Positions 8,262 through 19,152 of a stretch of DNA of 64,000 bases are shown here, one piece after another. A program made the translations under genes and the position numbers. Under the pieces are notes generated by a model. That model made no database searches and was not told the DNA's origin. It was given only the letters and a program-made list of their open reading frames with translations. Origin of the DNA: Sphingomonas sp. 32-66-10 (GTDB taxonomy: Bacteria > Pseudomonadota > Alphaproteobacteria > Sphingomonadales > Sphingomonadaceae); NCBI GenBank assembly GCA_002280565.1, contig NCEF01000001.1, positions 62,001-126,000 on the forward strand. Direction: 5' to 3'. Every line of letters starts with the position of its first letter. Within the stretch, counting starts at the first letter, position 1.

Positions 8262-8600
8262 TCACAGCGCGGTCTGGTCGGTTTCGCCGGTGCGGATGCG
8301 CACGGCCTGACCGACGTCGAGCACGAAGATCTTGCCATCGCCGATCGCGCCGGTGTTCGCGGCGGATTGAATCGCCTCGACCACCCGGCCCGCCAGATCG
8401 CTGGCACAGACCACTTCGATTTTGAGCTTGGGCACCATGTTGGTGCTGTATTCCGCGCCGCGGTAGATTTCGGTTTGGCCCTTTTGCCTTCCGAACCCTT
8501 TAACCTCGGTCACGGTCATGCCCGCGACGCCCAACTCCGTGAGCGCCTCCCGGACGTCATCGAGCTTGAACGGCTTGATGATGGCGATGACGAGTTTCAT
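8262..8600 (-). CDS. glnK: nitrogen regulatory protein P-II (GlnK/GlnB)
   Basis: This 112-aa trimeric signal protein binds 2-oxoglutarate and ATP/ADP and controls AmtB and nitrogen metabolism enzymes. The T-loop RGAEYSTNM carries Tyr51, the uridylylation site, and the B- and C-loop signatures (TGAIGDGKIFV) are intact. Length is exactly that of the family. An AAAGGGGG ribosome site precedes the ATG. Linkage to amtB makes GlnK the best name, although sequence alone does not separate it from GlnB. Confidence 0.95.
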   Translation of the reverse strand: MKLVIAIIKPFKLDDVREALTELGVAGMTVTEVKGFGRQKGQTEIYRGAEYSTNMVPKLKIEVVCASDLAGRVVEAIQSAANTGAIGDGKIFVLDVGQAVRIRTGETDQTAL

Positions 8601-8636
8601 TCCGCCCCCTTTCGCGTTTGACCCGGGGAAGCATTC

Positions 8637-8652
8637 AGCAAAGGTCGTGCCA
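8637..8652 (-). promoter_or_regulatory. sigma-54 (RpoN) promoter of glnK-amtB
   Basis: On the minus strand TGGCAC (8652-8647), five bases, then TTGCT (8641-8637) matches the -24/-12 consensus TGGCAC-N5-TTGCW exactly. The predicted transcription start is near 8626, giving a leader of about 26 nt before glnK. Sigma-54 needs an activator, normally NtrC for this operon. I could not identify a clear NtrC site in the remaining gap up to 8874. Confidence 0.85.
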
Positions 8653-8874
8653 GAGTCAGAAAAGGCTGGATTCCGGGGATTCAGCGCCGGGGAAATGTTA
8701 CCGAAAGGTAAAAAATTGTGCAGATGCGAAGCGCTGCCTAATTTTTAGGCGGCAACAAGTCGTGCTCACGCAATAGGCAATCCGCGCCATGTGCGCGGCT
8801 GAGTGCACCGGTTGGGTCCGACAGATGTGACGGTAGCGACAGTGCTTCGACACGGTCAGCACGGACTGGTCGAA

Positions 8875-9957
8875 TTAGAGCTGGTGCCCCGTGCGGTCAC
8901 GCTTGGTTGCAAGATAGGCGGCGTTGTGCGGATTGGGGGGGAGGTGATGTGCCACCCGCTCCATCACTGTGACCCCGGCGGCCTCAAGCCCGGCGACCTT
9001 GGCGGGGTTATTGGTCAGCAGGCGCACCTGCGTCTGCCCCAATTGGGTCAGCATCCGCGCCGCCACGCCAAAATCGCGCGCATCCACCGCAAAACCCAAT
9101 CGGGTATTGGCATCGACCGTATCGAATCCCTGATCCTGCAGGGCATAGGCGCGCAGCTTGTTGATCAGCCCGATCCCGCGCCCCTCCTGGCGCAGATAGA
9201 GCAGGATGCCCCAGCCGTTATCCGCAATCGCACGGATCGCGGCGTGCAGCTGTGGCCCGCAATCGCATTTCAGGCTGCCCAGCACGTCTCCCGTCAGACA
9301 TTCGCTGTGCAGCCGCACGAGCGGCGGGGTGCCGTCGGGCTGACCGATCAACAGCGCAATATGCTCGTCCGGCGACTCCGGGCTACGAAATGCCACGATC
9401 TCGGCATTTTCCGCGCCAACCACGGGAAGCCGGGCGCGTGTCACCAGCCGCAAGCGCGCGGGATCTTCGTGCGCCTGGATATCATCCGGCGTAATCGCCG
9501 CGTCGATCCGGTAACCCAGTTCCTCCCCGCGCACGAAAAAGGCCGGGAGCAGTCCGGCGATCCGCGCCAGCCGCAGCGCCGCCGCCGCCGCCTCGGGTGC
9601 CATCGCGGGCATCGCGCGATACGGCCCTTTCAGTGGGACGCGCAGATCCAGTTGCGGATCGGACAGCGCGACCGCGGCGTCGAAATCGAGCCAGGGCCGG
9701 CGCGCGATCATCACCGGCGAATCCGGAACGGCGGCGGCGGCCTGATTGGCGAGCTTCAGCGTCACCGCGCGGCCTGAGGTGATCAGCAACGGCGCGGCCA
9801 TCCCGGGATCGAACTCGGCGAGCCGCGCAGCGTCTGCGGTCTCGACGGCGAGCAGCGATAGCGCGCCGCTCGCCCCGCGGATCGCAAATGGCCAGCCGCG
9901 CCGCATCGCGTCGATCGCGCGAGCCGCCGCGCGTGGATCGGGCGCGGGGGCGCTCAA
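8875..9957 (-). CDS. ribA: GTP cyclohydrolase II
   Basis: This enzyme catalyses the first step of riboflavin synthesis, opening GTP to a diaminopyrimidinone with loss of formate and pyrophosphate. The zinc-binding signature [19 protein letters not shown] is intact, followed by [18 protein letters not shown]. The 360-aa length includes an N-terminal domain of about 150 residues that looks like a degenerate DHBP-synthase-like half, a common layout in sphingomonads. The start is taken as a TTG at 9957 that overlaps the xthA stop (TTGA), because an N-terminal helix [14 protein letters not shown] precedes the first internal Met at 9906. That Met is the alternative start. Confidence 0.88.
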   Translation of the reverse strand: MSAPAPDPRAAARAIDAMRRGWPFAIRGASGALSLLAVETADAARLAEFDPGMAAPLLITSGRAVTLKLANQAAAAVPDSPVMIARRPWLDFDAAVALSDPQLDLRVPLKGPYRAMPAMAPEAAAAALRLARIAGLLPAFFVRGEELGYRIDAAITPDDIQAHEDPARLRLVTRARLPVVGAENAEIVAFRSPESPDEHIALLIGQPDGTPPLVRLHSECLTGDVLGSLKCDCGPQLHAAIRAIADNGWGILLYLRQEGRGIGLINKLRAYALQDQGFDTVDANTRLGFAVDARDFGVAARMLTQLGQTQVRLLTNNPAKVAGLEAAGVTVMERVAHHLPPNPHNAAYLATKRDRTGHQL

Positions 9958-10739
9958 AAGGCGAACTCGGTGACGATCGGCACATGGTCCGATGGCTTGA
10001 GCCAGCCGCGGCACGGTTCGCATACGCGATGCGCGGTCGCCTGGGCCGCGACATCGCCGCTGGCCCACATATGATCGAGCCGTCGCCCCCGATCCGACGC
10101 CGCCCAATCTTTCGCGCGATAGCTCCACCAGGTGAAGCAGCGTTCCGGCGCCGGGATGAAGCGACGGCCGAGATCGACCCAGTCATTCGCCGCCTGCAGC
10201 CGCCCCAGCGCCGCGACCTCGACCGGCGTATGGCTGACGACGTCGAGCAACTGCTTGTGGTTCCACACATCGCATTCGAGCGGGGCAATGTTGAAGTCAC
10301 CGGTGACGATCACGGGCAGGCCGCTCAGTCCTTCCGACCAGCGCGTCATCCGCTCGACGAAATCGAGCTTCTGTCCGAATTTGGGGTTCTTCTCGCGGTC
10401 CGGAATATCGCCGCCAGCCGGGACATAGACATTCTCGAGCCGCACGCCGTTGGGCAGCCGCACGCCGACATGCCGCGCCTCGCCATTTGCCTGCCAGTCG
10501 AGCCGGTCGTCCTCGACCAGCGGCACCTTGCTGACGATCGCGACGCCGTGATGCATCCGCTGGCCGTGGATGACGATATGGTCGTAGCCCAGCGCGCGCA
10601 GGGGGGCATGCGGGAAATCGCCGTCGATCACCTTGGTTTCCTGAAGACACAGCACGTCGGGCGCTTCTTCACGCAGAAACTTCTCGACGATCTCCATGCG
10701 AAAGCGGACGGAGTTGATGTTCCAGGAGGCGATCTTCAT
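9954..10739 (-). CDS. xthA: exodeoxyribonuclease III
   Basis: A 261-aa AP endonuclease and 3'-exonuclease in base-excision repair. The catalytic signatures are all present: [12 protein letters not shown] at the N-terminus (Asn7), LCLQETK with the metal-binding Glu, GDFNIAP, and RRLDHMW followed by SDHVPIV near the C-terminus. The start at 10739 is preferred over an in-frame ATG 42 nt upstream because the canonical protein begins MKIASWN. It is followed with overlap by ribA. Confidence 0.94.
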   Translation of the reverse strand: MKIASWNINSVRFRMEIVEKFLREEAPDVLCLQETKVIDGDFPHAPLRALGYDHIVIHGQRMHHGVAIVSKVPLVEDDRLDWQANGEARHVGVRLPNGVRLENVYVPAGGDIPDREKNPKFGQKLDFVERMTRWSEGLSGLPVIVTGDFNIAPLECDVWNHKQLLDVVSHTPVEVAALGRLQAANDWVDLGRRFIPAPERCFTWWSYRAKDWAASDRGRRLDHMWASGDVAAQATAHRVCEPCRGWLKPSDHVPIVTEFAF

Positions 10740-10789
10740 CGCGGGTGATCTAGGGGCGATCCTGCGCCGATGCCAGCCCAAGGTTGAGC

Positions 10790-10875
10790 GTGCGGTGTCG
10801 GCCCGCTCCGCCAGCCGGGCGCCCTACGCCAGCATTCTATGGGTGGCCGGGTGGGGGAGCGGGCTGGTGCCGCAC
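10790..10875. repeat. long hairpin repeat, copy 1 (diverged)
   Basis: The left arm at 10790-10824 and right arm at 10841-10875 are about 27/35 complementary around a 16-nt spacer. The right arm holds the core GGGTGGCCGGGTGGGGGAGC shared with the copy at 15244-15325. It lies between lolA and xthA, both minus strand. The left arm has accumulated changes, so this looks like the most degenerate of the three copies. Confidence 0.7.
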
Positions 10876-10903
10876 CGCCGCGACAGCGGCGCACACACAA
10901 ACC

Positions 10904-10939
10904 AAAAGGCCCTCGCTCCGGGGGCATGGAGCGAGGGCC
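10904..10939 (-). terminator. Rho-independent terminator after lolA / RNA candidate
   Basis: A perfect 12-bp stem GGCCCTCGCTCC / GGAGCGAGGGCC with an 8-nt loop is followed on the minus strand by TTTTGGTTTG. It ends transcripts coming from lolA, and it forms the 3' end of the structured region at 10940-11058. Confidence 0.8.
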
Positions 10940-11058
10940 GACCTGGCGTTCGTCACGCAGGCGGGACGGGATGTGCCTCAGGCAACAGGGGGAAAAATCC
11001 CGAGGCCCCGTCCGCAAAATCCGGTTTAGCGACTCAAAGCTGTCACCAACATGAACGC
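10904..11058 (-). ncRNA. candidate structured small RNA downstream of lolA
   Basis: About 120 nt separate the lolA stop from its terminator and can fold on their own. GCGTTC (10946-10951) pairs with GAACGC (11053-11058). GCGGGACGGG (10961-10970) pairs with CCCGTCCGC (11007-11015) with one bulge. GCCTC (10975-10979) pairs with GAGGC (11002-11006), and a small GGGA/UCCC hairpin sits at the tip. A strong terminator closes the 3' end. It could be a 3'-UTR-derived or independent sRNA, or just a stable 3' UTR. I do not recognise a known RNA family. Confidence 0.4.
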
Positions 11059-11063
11059 GAATG

Positions 11064-11693
11064 TCAGCGGCGACCGCCGGTTTTCCGAGGATCGTTCCAG
11101 CGGAACGCCCCGTCGCTGACCGGCCCATTGAAGCGCTGGCTCGCCAAGCGGACGGTGGTGCGGTTGTTCTGCGAATCCAGCGCGACCCAGCCCTGCAGCA
11201 TCAGCCCGCCGGGTGCCGAGGCATTGCGGGCGAACACCATGGTGATCCGGCCATATTCGGGGCGCTTGGGGTCATGTGCCTCGACGCTGACGACATTCGG
11301 ATTGCCGGTCGGAACGACCTTGGCATAGCGCGCGACATTGCCATCCGGGTTCATCAGGATGCCAAGCGGCGAATCCTTCACCGGCCAGCGCTGCACCTGT
11401 CGCACCGAATAGTCGATGAACCACAAAGCGCTGCCATCGGCGACGATCAGCAGCGGAACGCCCTTTTCATACTGAAACCGGATCTTGCCCGGCTTCTTGA
11501 GCGTCATCGTGCCGTTCAGCGTCTTGCCGGACCGGTCGGTCTGGCTGAACGCGGCCGTCATCGTCTGGGTCGCGCGCAGATGCTGTTGCACCTGTGCGAG
11601 CGTGCCCTGCTGCGCGGCGGCAGGCACGGCGAGCGGGAGGGTGAGTGCGGCCAAAGCCGCCAGGGGGCGAAACGTCATGGTATTGCCAAACAT
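11064..11693 (-). CDS. lolA: outer-membrane lipoprotein carrier protein LolA
   Basis: This is the periplasmic chaperone that takes lipoproteins from the LolCDE transporter to the outer membrane. The 209-aa protein has a signal peptide (MTFRPLAALAALTLPLAVPAAAQ). A LolA-type beta-sheet core follows, with TMTAAFSQTDRSGKTLNGTMTL, KPGKIRFQYEKG and LLIVADGSALWFID. The ATG at 11678 (MTFRPL) may be the true start, since it begins the signal peptide directly. The first in-frame ATG is kept here. LolB is not seen in the window. Transcripts should end at the hairpin near 10904-10939. Confidence 0.88.
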   Translation of the reverse strand: MFGNTMTFRPLAALAALTLPLAVPAAAQQGTLAQVQQHLRATQTMTAAFSQTDRSGKTLNGTMTLKKPGKIRFQYEKGVPLLIVADGSALWFIDYSVRQVQRWPVKDSPLGILMNPDGNVARYAKVVPTGNPNVVSVEAHDPKRPEYGRITMVFARNASAPGGLMLQGWVALDSQNNRTTVRLASQRFNGPVSDGAFRWNDPRKTGGRR

Positions 11694-11741
11694 GTCCCGC
11701 CCCTGCCGGTTCCGCGTTGAACTTGGTCTGAACGCTTAATT

Positions 11742-11825
11742 GCGGTGCCGGCCCGCACCCCCACCCGGCCACCCAACGACAGTGTATTCTATGGGTGGTC
11801 GGGTGGGGGTGCGGGCCGGCACCGC
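11742..11825. repeat. long hairpin repeat, copy 2 (near-perfect)
   Basis: Arms of 33 nt at 11742-11774 and 11793-11825 match at 32 of 33 positions around an 18-nt loop. The core reads GGGTGGTCGGGTGGGGGTGC. It starts 20 nt past the stop of the minus-strand cyclophilin gene and lies upstream of lolA. It has no terminal U-tract. Confidence 0.85.
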
Positions 11826-11844
11826 TTCGCCGTGAGCCGAAAAA

Positions 11845-12303
11845 CTACGCTTCGCTGCGCGCCGACACGATCTTGCCGGGGTTGCGCGGCGGCTCGCCCT
11901 TGGGCAGCGCGTCGACATGCTCCATGCCCTCGGTCACCATACCCCACACGGTGTACTGGCCGTCGAGGAAGGTCGCATCGTCGAGGCAGATGAAGAACTG
12001 CGAATTCGCGCTGTTCGGATCGTTAGTACGCGCCATCGAGCAGGCGCCGCGGACATGCGGCTCGCGGCTGAACTCGGCGGGCAGGTTGGGCTCCTTCGAC
12101 CCGCTCATGCCGGTGCCGGTCGGATCGCCGCCCTGGGCCATGAAGCCGTCGATGACGCGGTGGAACACGACGCCGTCATAGAAGCCGCTATCGGCCAGCT
12201 TGACGATCCGCTCGACATGCTTGGGCGCAAGATCGGGGCGCAGCTGGATGTGCACGTCGCCGGTGTCGAGCGTCATGACAAGGCGTGTCGGAAGATCGGA
12301 CAT
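11845..12303 (-). CDS. cyclophilin-type peptidyl-prolyl cis-trans isomerase
   Basis: A 152-aa single-domain PPIase with no signal peptide, so a cytoplasmic PpiB-like folding helper. Catalytic and substrate-pocket signatures are present: FHRVIDGFMAQGGD near residues 48-61 (Arg and Phe of the active site), then SMARTNDPNSANSQFFICL and a GMVTEGM segment. The start at 12303 gives the family length; the open frame continues upstream but with no plausible N-terminus. It is divergent from mgtE, leaving about 146 nt for two promoters. Confidence 0.92.
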   Translation of the reverse strand: MSDLPTRLVMTLDTGDVHIQLRPDLAPKHVERIVKLADSGFYDGVVFHRVIDGFMAQGGDPTGTGMSGSKEPNLPAEFSREPHVRGACSMARTNDPNSANSQFFICLDDATFLDGQYTVWGMVTEGMEHVDALPKGEPPRNPGKIVSARSEA

Positions 12304-12449
12304 CGAAAGGGAGACTCCAGAAGGAAAATAATCTGGGTCCCCCCTAGGGCGCGACGGGACGGGTTGCAAATCGAGTCGCGGCTGCGGCGGATTGGCAGCG
12401 CGATTCGAGCGCGTTAGAGGGGGCAGGCAGCGCAGTCGGAGGAGGCTCG

Positions 12450-13856
12450 ATGAACGACGAGACCGAAACCGCAACCGGCGTCGCCGAATCGGCGTCGCAC
12501 GACGCGCATGACAGCCTGTCGCCCGACTTCGTGCGGACGATCCTCGAGCTGGTGGAAGCGGGCGATGTCGAGGCCGTGCGCGAGCGGGTCGAACCGCTGC
12601 ACCCCGCAGACATCGCCGACCTGGTCGAACTGACGCCGACCGACCAGCGCCAGGCCCTCGCCGCGGCAATTGCCGGCCTGATCGACGGTGACGTGCTCGC
12701 CGAGATGAACGACTGGGTGCGCGAGGCGCTGATCGAGGCGCTCGAGCCGCACGAAGTCGCTGACATCGCCGCCGAGCTCGACACCGACGACGCCGTCGCG
12801 ATCATTGAGGACATGGAGGAAGAGGACCAGCGCGCCGTCCTCCGCGCGCTCGACCCGGACGATCGCGCCGCAATCGAAGAGGCGCTGTCCTACCCCGAGG
12901 AATCCGCCGGCCGCCTGATGCAGCGCGAGCTGATCGCGGTGCCCGAGCATTGGACCGTCGGCAACGTGCTCGATTATCTGCGCGGCGAAGAGGAACTCGC
13001 GACCGATTTCTGGGAAATCTTCGTCGTCGATCCCGCGCATCACCCGGTCGGCACCTGCGCCTTGTCATGGGTCCTGCGCACCCCGCGATCGGTGTCGATG
13101 GCCGATGTGATGAAGCGCGAACAGACGCTGATCCCGGTCGATATGGATCAGGAGGAAGTCGCGCTGATCTTCCAGAAATATGCGCTGATCTCCGCCGCGG
13201 TGACCGACGATTCCGGTCGGCTGGTCGGCGTGATCACCGTGGACGACATCGTCCACATCATTTCCGAGGAAGCGGGAGAGGACGCGCTGTTGCTGTCGGG
13301 CGCGGGCGATGGCGACATCAACGAGCCGATCCGCGACACCTATATCGCGCGCGTCCGCTGGCTGATTGCCAATCTGTTCACCGCATTGGTGGCGTCATCG
13401 ATCATCGCAGTGTTCGGTGGCGCGATCGAACAGATGGTGGCGCTCGCGGTGCTGATGCCGATCGTCGCATCGATCGGTGGCAATGCCGGGACGCAGACGA
13501 TGGCGGTGATCGTACGCGCGATCGCCACCAATCAGCTGACTCAGTCGAATACGATGCGAATGGTCCGGCGGGAGATCAAGGTCGCCCTGCTCAACGGCGG
13601 GACAATCGCGGTGCTGCTGGGGCTGGGCGCAGGGCTCGTCTTCTCCAACCCTGCGCTGGGCGGGGTCATCGCGGCGGCGATCGTCATCAACATTCTCGTT
13701 GCCGGCCTGGCCGGCGTACTGGTGCCGGTGGCGTTCGACCGCATGGATCAGGACCCGGCGGTCGCATCGTCGGTGTTCGTGACAATGGTCACCGATTCGA
13801 TGGGGTTCCTCGCCTTTCTGGGCCTGGCCGTCGCGTCGGGGCTGGTCGGCTGGTAG
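12450..13856 (+). CDS. mgtE: magnesium transporter MgtE
   Basis: A 468-aa Mg2+ channel of the inner membrane. The acidic N-domain (helical repeats with LHPADIADLVELTP near residue 50) is followed by two CBS domains at about residues 145-270. Five transmembrane helices follow from about 300 to 468, including the selectivity-filter region PIVASIGGNAGTQT. In the family Mg2+ binding between N and CBS domains closes the pore. A GGAGGAGG ribosome site precedes the ATG. No Mg2+-sensing leader was recognised in the short upstream gap. Confidence 0.93.
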   Translation: MNDETETATGVAESASHDAHDSLSPDFVRTILELVEAGDVEAVRERVEPLHPADIADLVELTPTDQRQALAAAIAGLIDGDVLAEMNDWVREALIEALEPHEVADIAAELDTDDAVAIIEDMEEEDQRAVLRALDPDDRAAIEEALSYPEESAGRLMQRELIAVPEHWTVGNVLDYLRGEEELATDFWEIFVVDPAHHPVGTCALSWVLRTPRSVSMADVMKREQTLIPVDMDQEEVALIFQKYALISAAVTDDSGRLVGVITVDDIVHIISEEAGEDALLLSGAGDGDINEPIRDTYIARVRWLIANLFTALVASSIIAVFGGAIEQMVALAVLMPIVASIGGNAGTQTMAVIVRAIATNQLTQSNTMRMVRREIKVALLNGGTIAVLLGLGAGLVFSNPALGGVIAAAIVINILVAGLAGVLVPVAFDRMDQDPAVASSVFVTMVTDSMGFLAFLGLAVASGLVGW

Positions 13857-13892
13857 CTTGACCGGCGGGCGCGCGGCCCCCAGATCGCCGCG

Positions 13893-14288
13893 ATGGCCCT
13901 TCATCTGACCAAAGTCGCATTCGGCGCCGCGAGTTTCGAGCATCTGCGCGAGCGCCTCGCACTGCGCGGCGTGACCGGTCCGGTTGCACTGACCACCCGC
14001 TATCTCCCCAAGCGGCATGAAGAGATTGCGGGAGAGGGATCGCTGTTCTGGATCCTCAAGCACCAGCTTGTCGCCCGCTCGCCGATCCTGGGCTTTGCCG
14101 ACGCCGAGAGTGGTCGCTGCGCGATCCTGCTCGATCCGACATTGGTACAGGTCGTCCCGCAGCCCAAGCGTGCGCATCAGGGCTGGCGCTATCTGGAAAC
14201 GGCGGACGCCCCGGCCGATCTGGGCAGCGGCGACATGGCGTCACTGCCGCCCGACCTGGCGGGAAAGCTGGCCGAACTGGGTCTCTAG
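13893..14288 (+). CDS. DUF1489 family protein
   Basis: A 131-aa alphaproteobacterial protein of unknown function. The family pattern is clear: MALHLTKVAFGA at the start, TTRYLPKRHEEIAGEGSLFWILKHQLVARSPILGF in the middle (residues about 36-70), and GWRYLETADAP near 102. The protein is small and soluble with no signal. It lies 36 nt after mgtE on the same strand and is convergent with msrA, overlapping its 3' end by 4 nt. The family is usually a single conserved gene, which suggests a housekeeping role, possibly RNA-related; that is only a guess. Confidence 0.82.
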   Translation: MALHLTKVAFGAASFEHLRERLALRGVTGPVALTTRYLPKRHEEIAGEGSLFWILKHQLVARSPILGFADAESGRCAILLDPTLVQVVPQPKRAHQGWRYLETADAPADLGSGDMASLPPDLAGKLAELGL

Positions 14289-14962
14289 CGCGCGAGGCTG
14301 GGGAAAGCCGCCCTGAATGCCGCCACCTTGGGCTTGTCCCAGCGGACGATATAGCCATGGTTCGGATTGCGGCGGGCAAAGTCCTGATGCTCCGCCTCCG
14401 CCTCGAAAAAGGGGCCGCTTTCGATCCGGGTGACGATGCGCGCGTCATACGCGCCGCTGCGGCCGAGTTGTTCGATATAGGCGCGCGCCACCCGCGCCTG
14501 TCCGGCATTTTGCGGGAAGATCGCCGAACGATAGCTGGGGCCGGTATCCGGTCCCTGACGGTTCAGCTGGGTCGGGTCGTGCGCGACCGAAAAATAGATG
14601 CGGAGCAGCATCGCATAGCTCACCACACGCGGGTCATAGACGATGCGGATCGCCTCGGCATGGCGCGTGCGCTCGGTCGAAACCTGGGCGTAGGTTGCGG
14701 TCGCGCGGGTGCCGCCAGCATAGCCGCTGACCACGGACTTGACGCCTTTCACCCCCTCGAACACCGCTTCCATGCCCCAGAAGCAGCCGCCGGCCAGCAC
14801 GGCGACCTGATCGCCTGGCGCGGGCGCGACATCGGTGGTGGAGGCGGGGATCGAAACGGCCTTTTCGCCGCCCACCGCAAGCACCGGCGGAACCAGCCCT
14901 GCCACGTTGGCAAAGGCGATGGCGCCGAGGCCCGCAACGCCGAGGGCGACCGTGCGCAGCAT
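14285..14962 (-). CDS. msrA: peptide-methionine (S)-S-oxide reductase MsrA, exported form
   Basis: A 225-aa enzyme that reduces methionine-S-sulfoxide in proteins. The catalytic motif GGCFWGME has its nucleophile at Cys60, and later EAEHQDFARRNPNHGYI and the family core are present. The first 30 residues form a hydrophobic signal or anchor (MLRTVALGVAGLGAIAFANV), so this copy probably acts in the periplasm, unlike the usual cytosolic MsrA. The start at 14962 shares one base with the stop of the 41-aa gene upstream (TGATG), indicating coupled translation. No msrB is adjacent. Confidence 0.9.
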   Translation of the reverse strand: MLRTVALGVAGLGAIAFANVAGLVPPVLAVGGEKAVSIPASTTDVAPAPGDQVAVLAGGCFWGMEAVFEGVKGVKSVVSGYAGGTRATATYAQVSTERTRHAEAIRIVYDPRVVSYAMLLRIYFSVAHDPTQLNRQGPDTGPSYRSAIFPQNAGQARVARAYIEQLGRSGAYDARIVTRIESGPFFEAEAEHQDFARRNPNHGYIVRWDKPKVAAFRAAFPSLAR

Positions 14963-15087
14963 CAGAACAAAGGTGCCGCCAGCACCTGATCGGCGTGCAG
15001 CGCGATCATGCCAACCACTCCGAGCGAGAAACCCGTGAGGAAACGGCGGAGGAACGGCGATTTGAGAGCCGCGGTCATCATCTTCAT
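14962..15087 (-). CDS. 41-aa membrane or exported microprotein coupled to msrA
   Basis: This small frame encodes 41 residues starting MKMMTAALKSPFLRRFLTGF and ending LAAPLF, with a basic N-terminus and a hydrophobic stretch LTGFSLGVVGMIAL. Its TGA overlaps the msrA ATG. The initial ATG lies only 2 nt after an AAGG site, so the third or fourth codon (also ATG) may be the real start. The stop-start overlap and signal-like composition support a real gene. It could be a small membrane protein acting with exported MsrA, or a leader peptide that sets msrA translation. No family is recognised. Confidence 0.5.
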   Translation of the reverse strand: MKMMTAALKSPFLRRFLTGFSLGVVGMIALHADQVLAAPLF

Positions 15088-15243
15088 CCTTGTTGCGTGG
15101 CGCAGAGATGGGTTGCCCATCCCCGATTCCAAGCAAAGACTAACTTTCGCGCGCTGAACCTGCGCTGGTGTTCCCGTTCATATTCGGGAAATGCGCGCAA
15201 AAGGTTTCAGCCCTCGGTGAAAAAAGATTGCGGCCTGAATTGT

Positions 15244-15325
15244 GCCGCACCGGCCCGCTCCCCCATCCGGCTACCCATTGACGATACCTTGTGGGTGGCC
15301 GGGTGGGGGAGCGGGCCGGTGCGGC
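15244..15325. repeat. long hairpin repeat, copy 3
   Basis: Arms of 33 nt at 15244-15276 and 15293-15325 match at 31 of 33 positions around a 16-nt loop; both differences become G-U pairs in RNA. The core is GGGTGGCCGGGTGGGGGAGC, as in copy 1. It begins 22 nt past the stop of the minus-strand aspartate aminotransferase gene, just like copy 2 relative to the cyclophilin gene. Confidence 0.85.
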
Positions 15326-15346
15326 TTCAGCGAAGCTGAACCGACT

Positions 15347-18357
<3,011 letters not shown>

Positions 18358-18436
18358 CGCATCGGCAATGAAGCGCGAAACGTCCGCCCGCAAGCCTCTG
18401 TTGCCGCTGGGCCGCGCGCAGCCTATCTGCGGAAAC

Positions 18437-19099
18437 ATGTCCACGCCCCCGCTGCGCGCCGCGATCATACCCGTCACGCCCCTTCAGCAGAATTCGACGC
18501 TGCTGTGGTGCACCCGAACCATGCGCGGCGCGTTCACCGATCCGGGCGGCGACCTCGACCGGCTGAAGGCGGCGGCGCAGCAGCATGGAGTCACCATCGA
18601 AAAATTGCTGATCACCCATGGTCATATCGACCATTGCGGTCAGGCGGGAAAGCTTGCCGCCGAACTCGGCGTGCCGATCGAGGGGCCGCATGAGGCCGAC
18701 CGCTTCTGGATCAGCCGACTCGACGATGACGGGCGTAATTACGGCATCGACGGCAAGCCGTTCGAACCCGATCGCTGGCTGGTCGATGGCGACACGGTGA
18801 CGGTGGGCGACCTCACGCTCGACGTCTATCACTGCCCCGGCCACACGCCGGGCCATGTCGTGTTCCACCACGCCCCGTCGAAACTGGCCATCGTCGGCGA
18901 CGTGATCTTTCAGGGATCGATCGGCCGCACCGATTTCCCGATGGGCAATCATCAGGATCTGCTCGACGCAATCACCACCAAGCTGTGGCCGCTCGGCGAC
19001 GATACCGTCTTCGTCCCCGGCCATGGCCAGCCGAGCAATTTCGGGCAGGAGCGCCAGACCAACCCGTTCGTATCGGACCGCGCGCTGGCACAAAGCTAA
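18437..19099 (+). CDS. MBL-fold metallo-hydrolase (glyoxalase II-like)
   Basis: A 220-aa metallo-beta-lactamase-fold enzyme. The zinc motif THGHIDHCGQ near residues 59-68 is followed by CPGHTPGHVVFH, VGDVIFQGSIGRTDFP and VPGHGQPS. This order fits the small GloB-like/YcbL branch, which hydrolyses thioesters such as S-lactoylglutathione. The ATG at 18437 starts the conserved N-terminus (AAIIPVTPLQQNSTLL); an upstream in-frame ATG at 18368 would overlap the divergent pabB start region. It is cytoplasmic, and its exact thioester substrate is unknown. Confidence 0.88.
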   Translation: MSTPPLRAAIIPVTPLQQNSTLLWCTRTMRGAFTDPGGDLDRLKAAAQQHGVTIEKLLITHGHIDHCGQAGKLAAELGVPIEGPHEADRFWISRLDDDGRNYGIDGKPFEPDRWLVDGDTVTVGDLTLDVYHCPGHTPGHVVFHHAPSKLAIVGDVIFQGSIGRTDFPMGNHQDLLDAITTKLWPLGDDTVFVPGHGQPSNFGQERQTNPFVSDRALAQS

Positions 19100-19108
19100 A
19101 CCGATCGG

Positions 19109-19137
19109 TTGACAGTTATTGAGGCGGCGAGTAATTC
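19109..19137 (+). promoter_or_regulatory. strong sigma-70 promoter for the arsR operon
   Basis: A perfect -35 TTGACA (19109-19114), a 17-nt spacer and TAATTC (19132-19137) place the transcription start at about 19144. That is the A of the ArsR start codon, so the mRNA would be leaderless or nearly so. Confidence 0.65.
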
Positions 19138-19152
19138 AACCAAATGGTTGAA
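19135..19152. promoter_or_regulatory. autoregulatory operator TTCAACCA-N2-TGGTTGAA
   Basis: This perfect inverted repeat with 8-nt arms covers the -10 element and the first codons of the ArsR gene. ArsR-family dimers bind such palindromes next to their own genes, so it is read as the site for autorepression of the three-gene operon. Confidence 0.65.

Noticed and set aside
8736..8750. GCCTAATTTTTAGGC as ribA terminator or NtrC site
   Set aside because: A 6-bp stem with 3-nt loop is weak and it does not fit the NtrC consensus; left unassigned.
10904..11058. 6S RNA at the lolA-xthA gap
   Set aside because: The length is near right but I could not place the central bubble, and 6S genes in this class usually lie near other genes; only a generic structured RNA is claimed.
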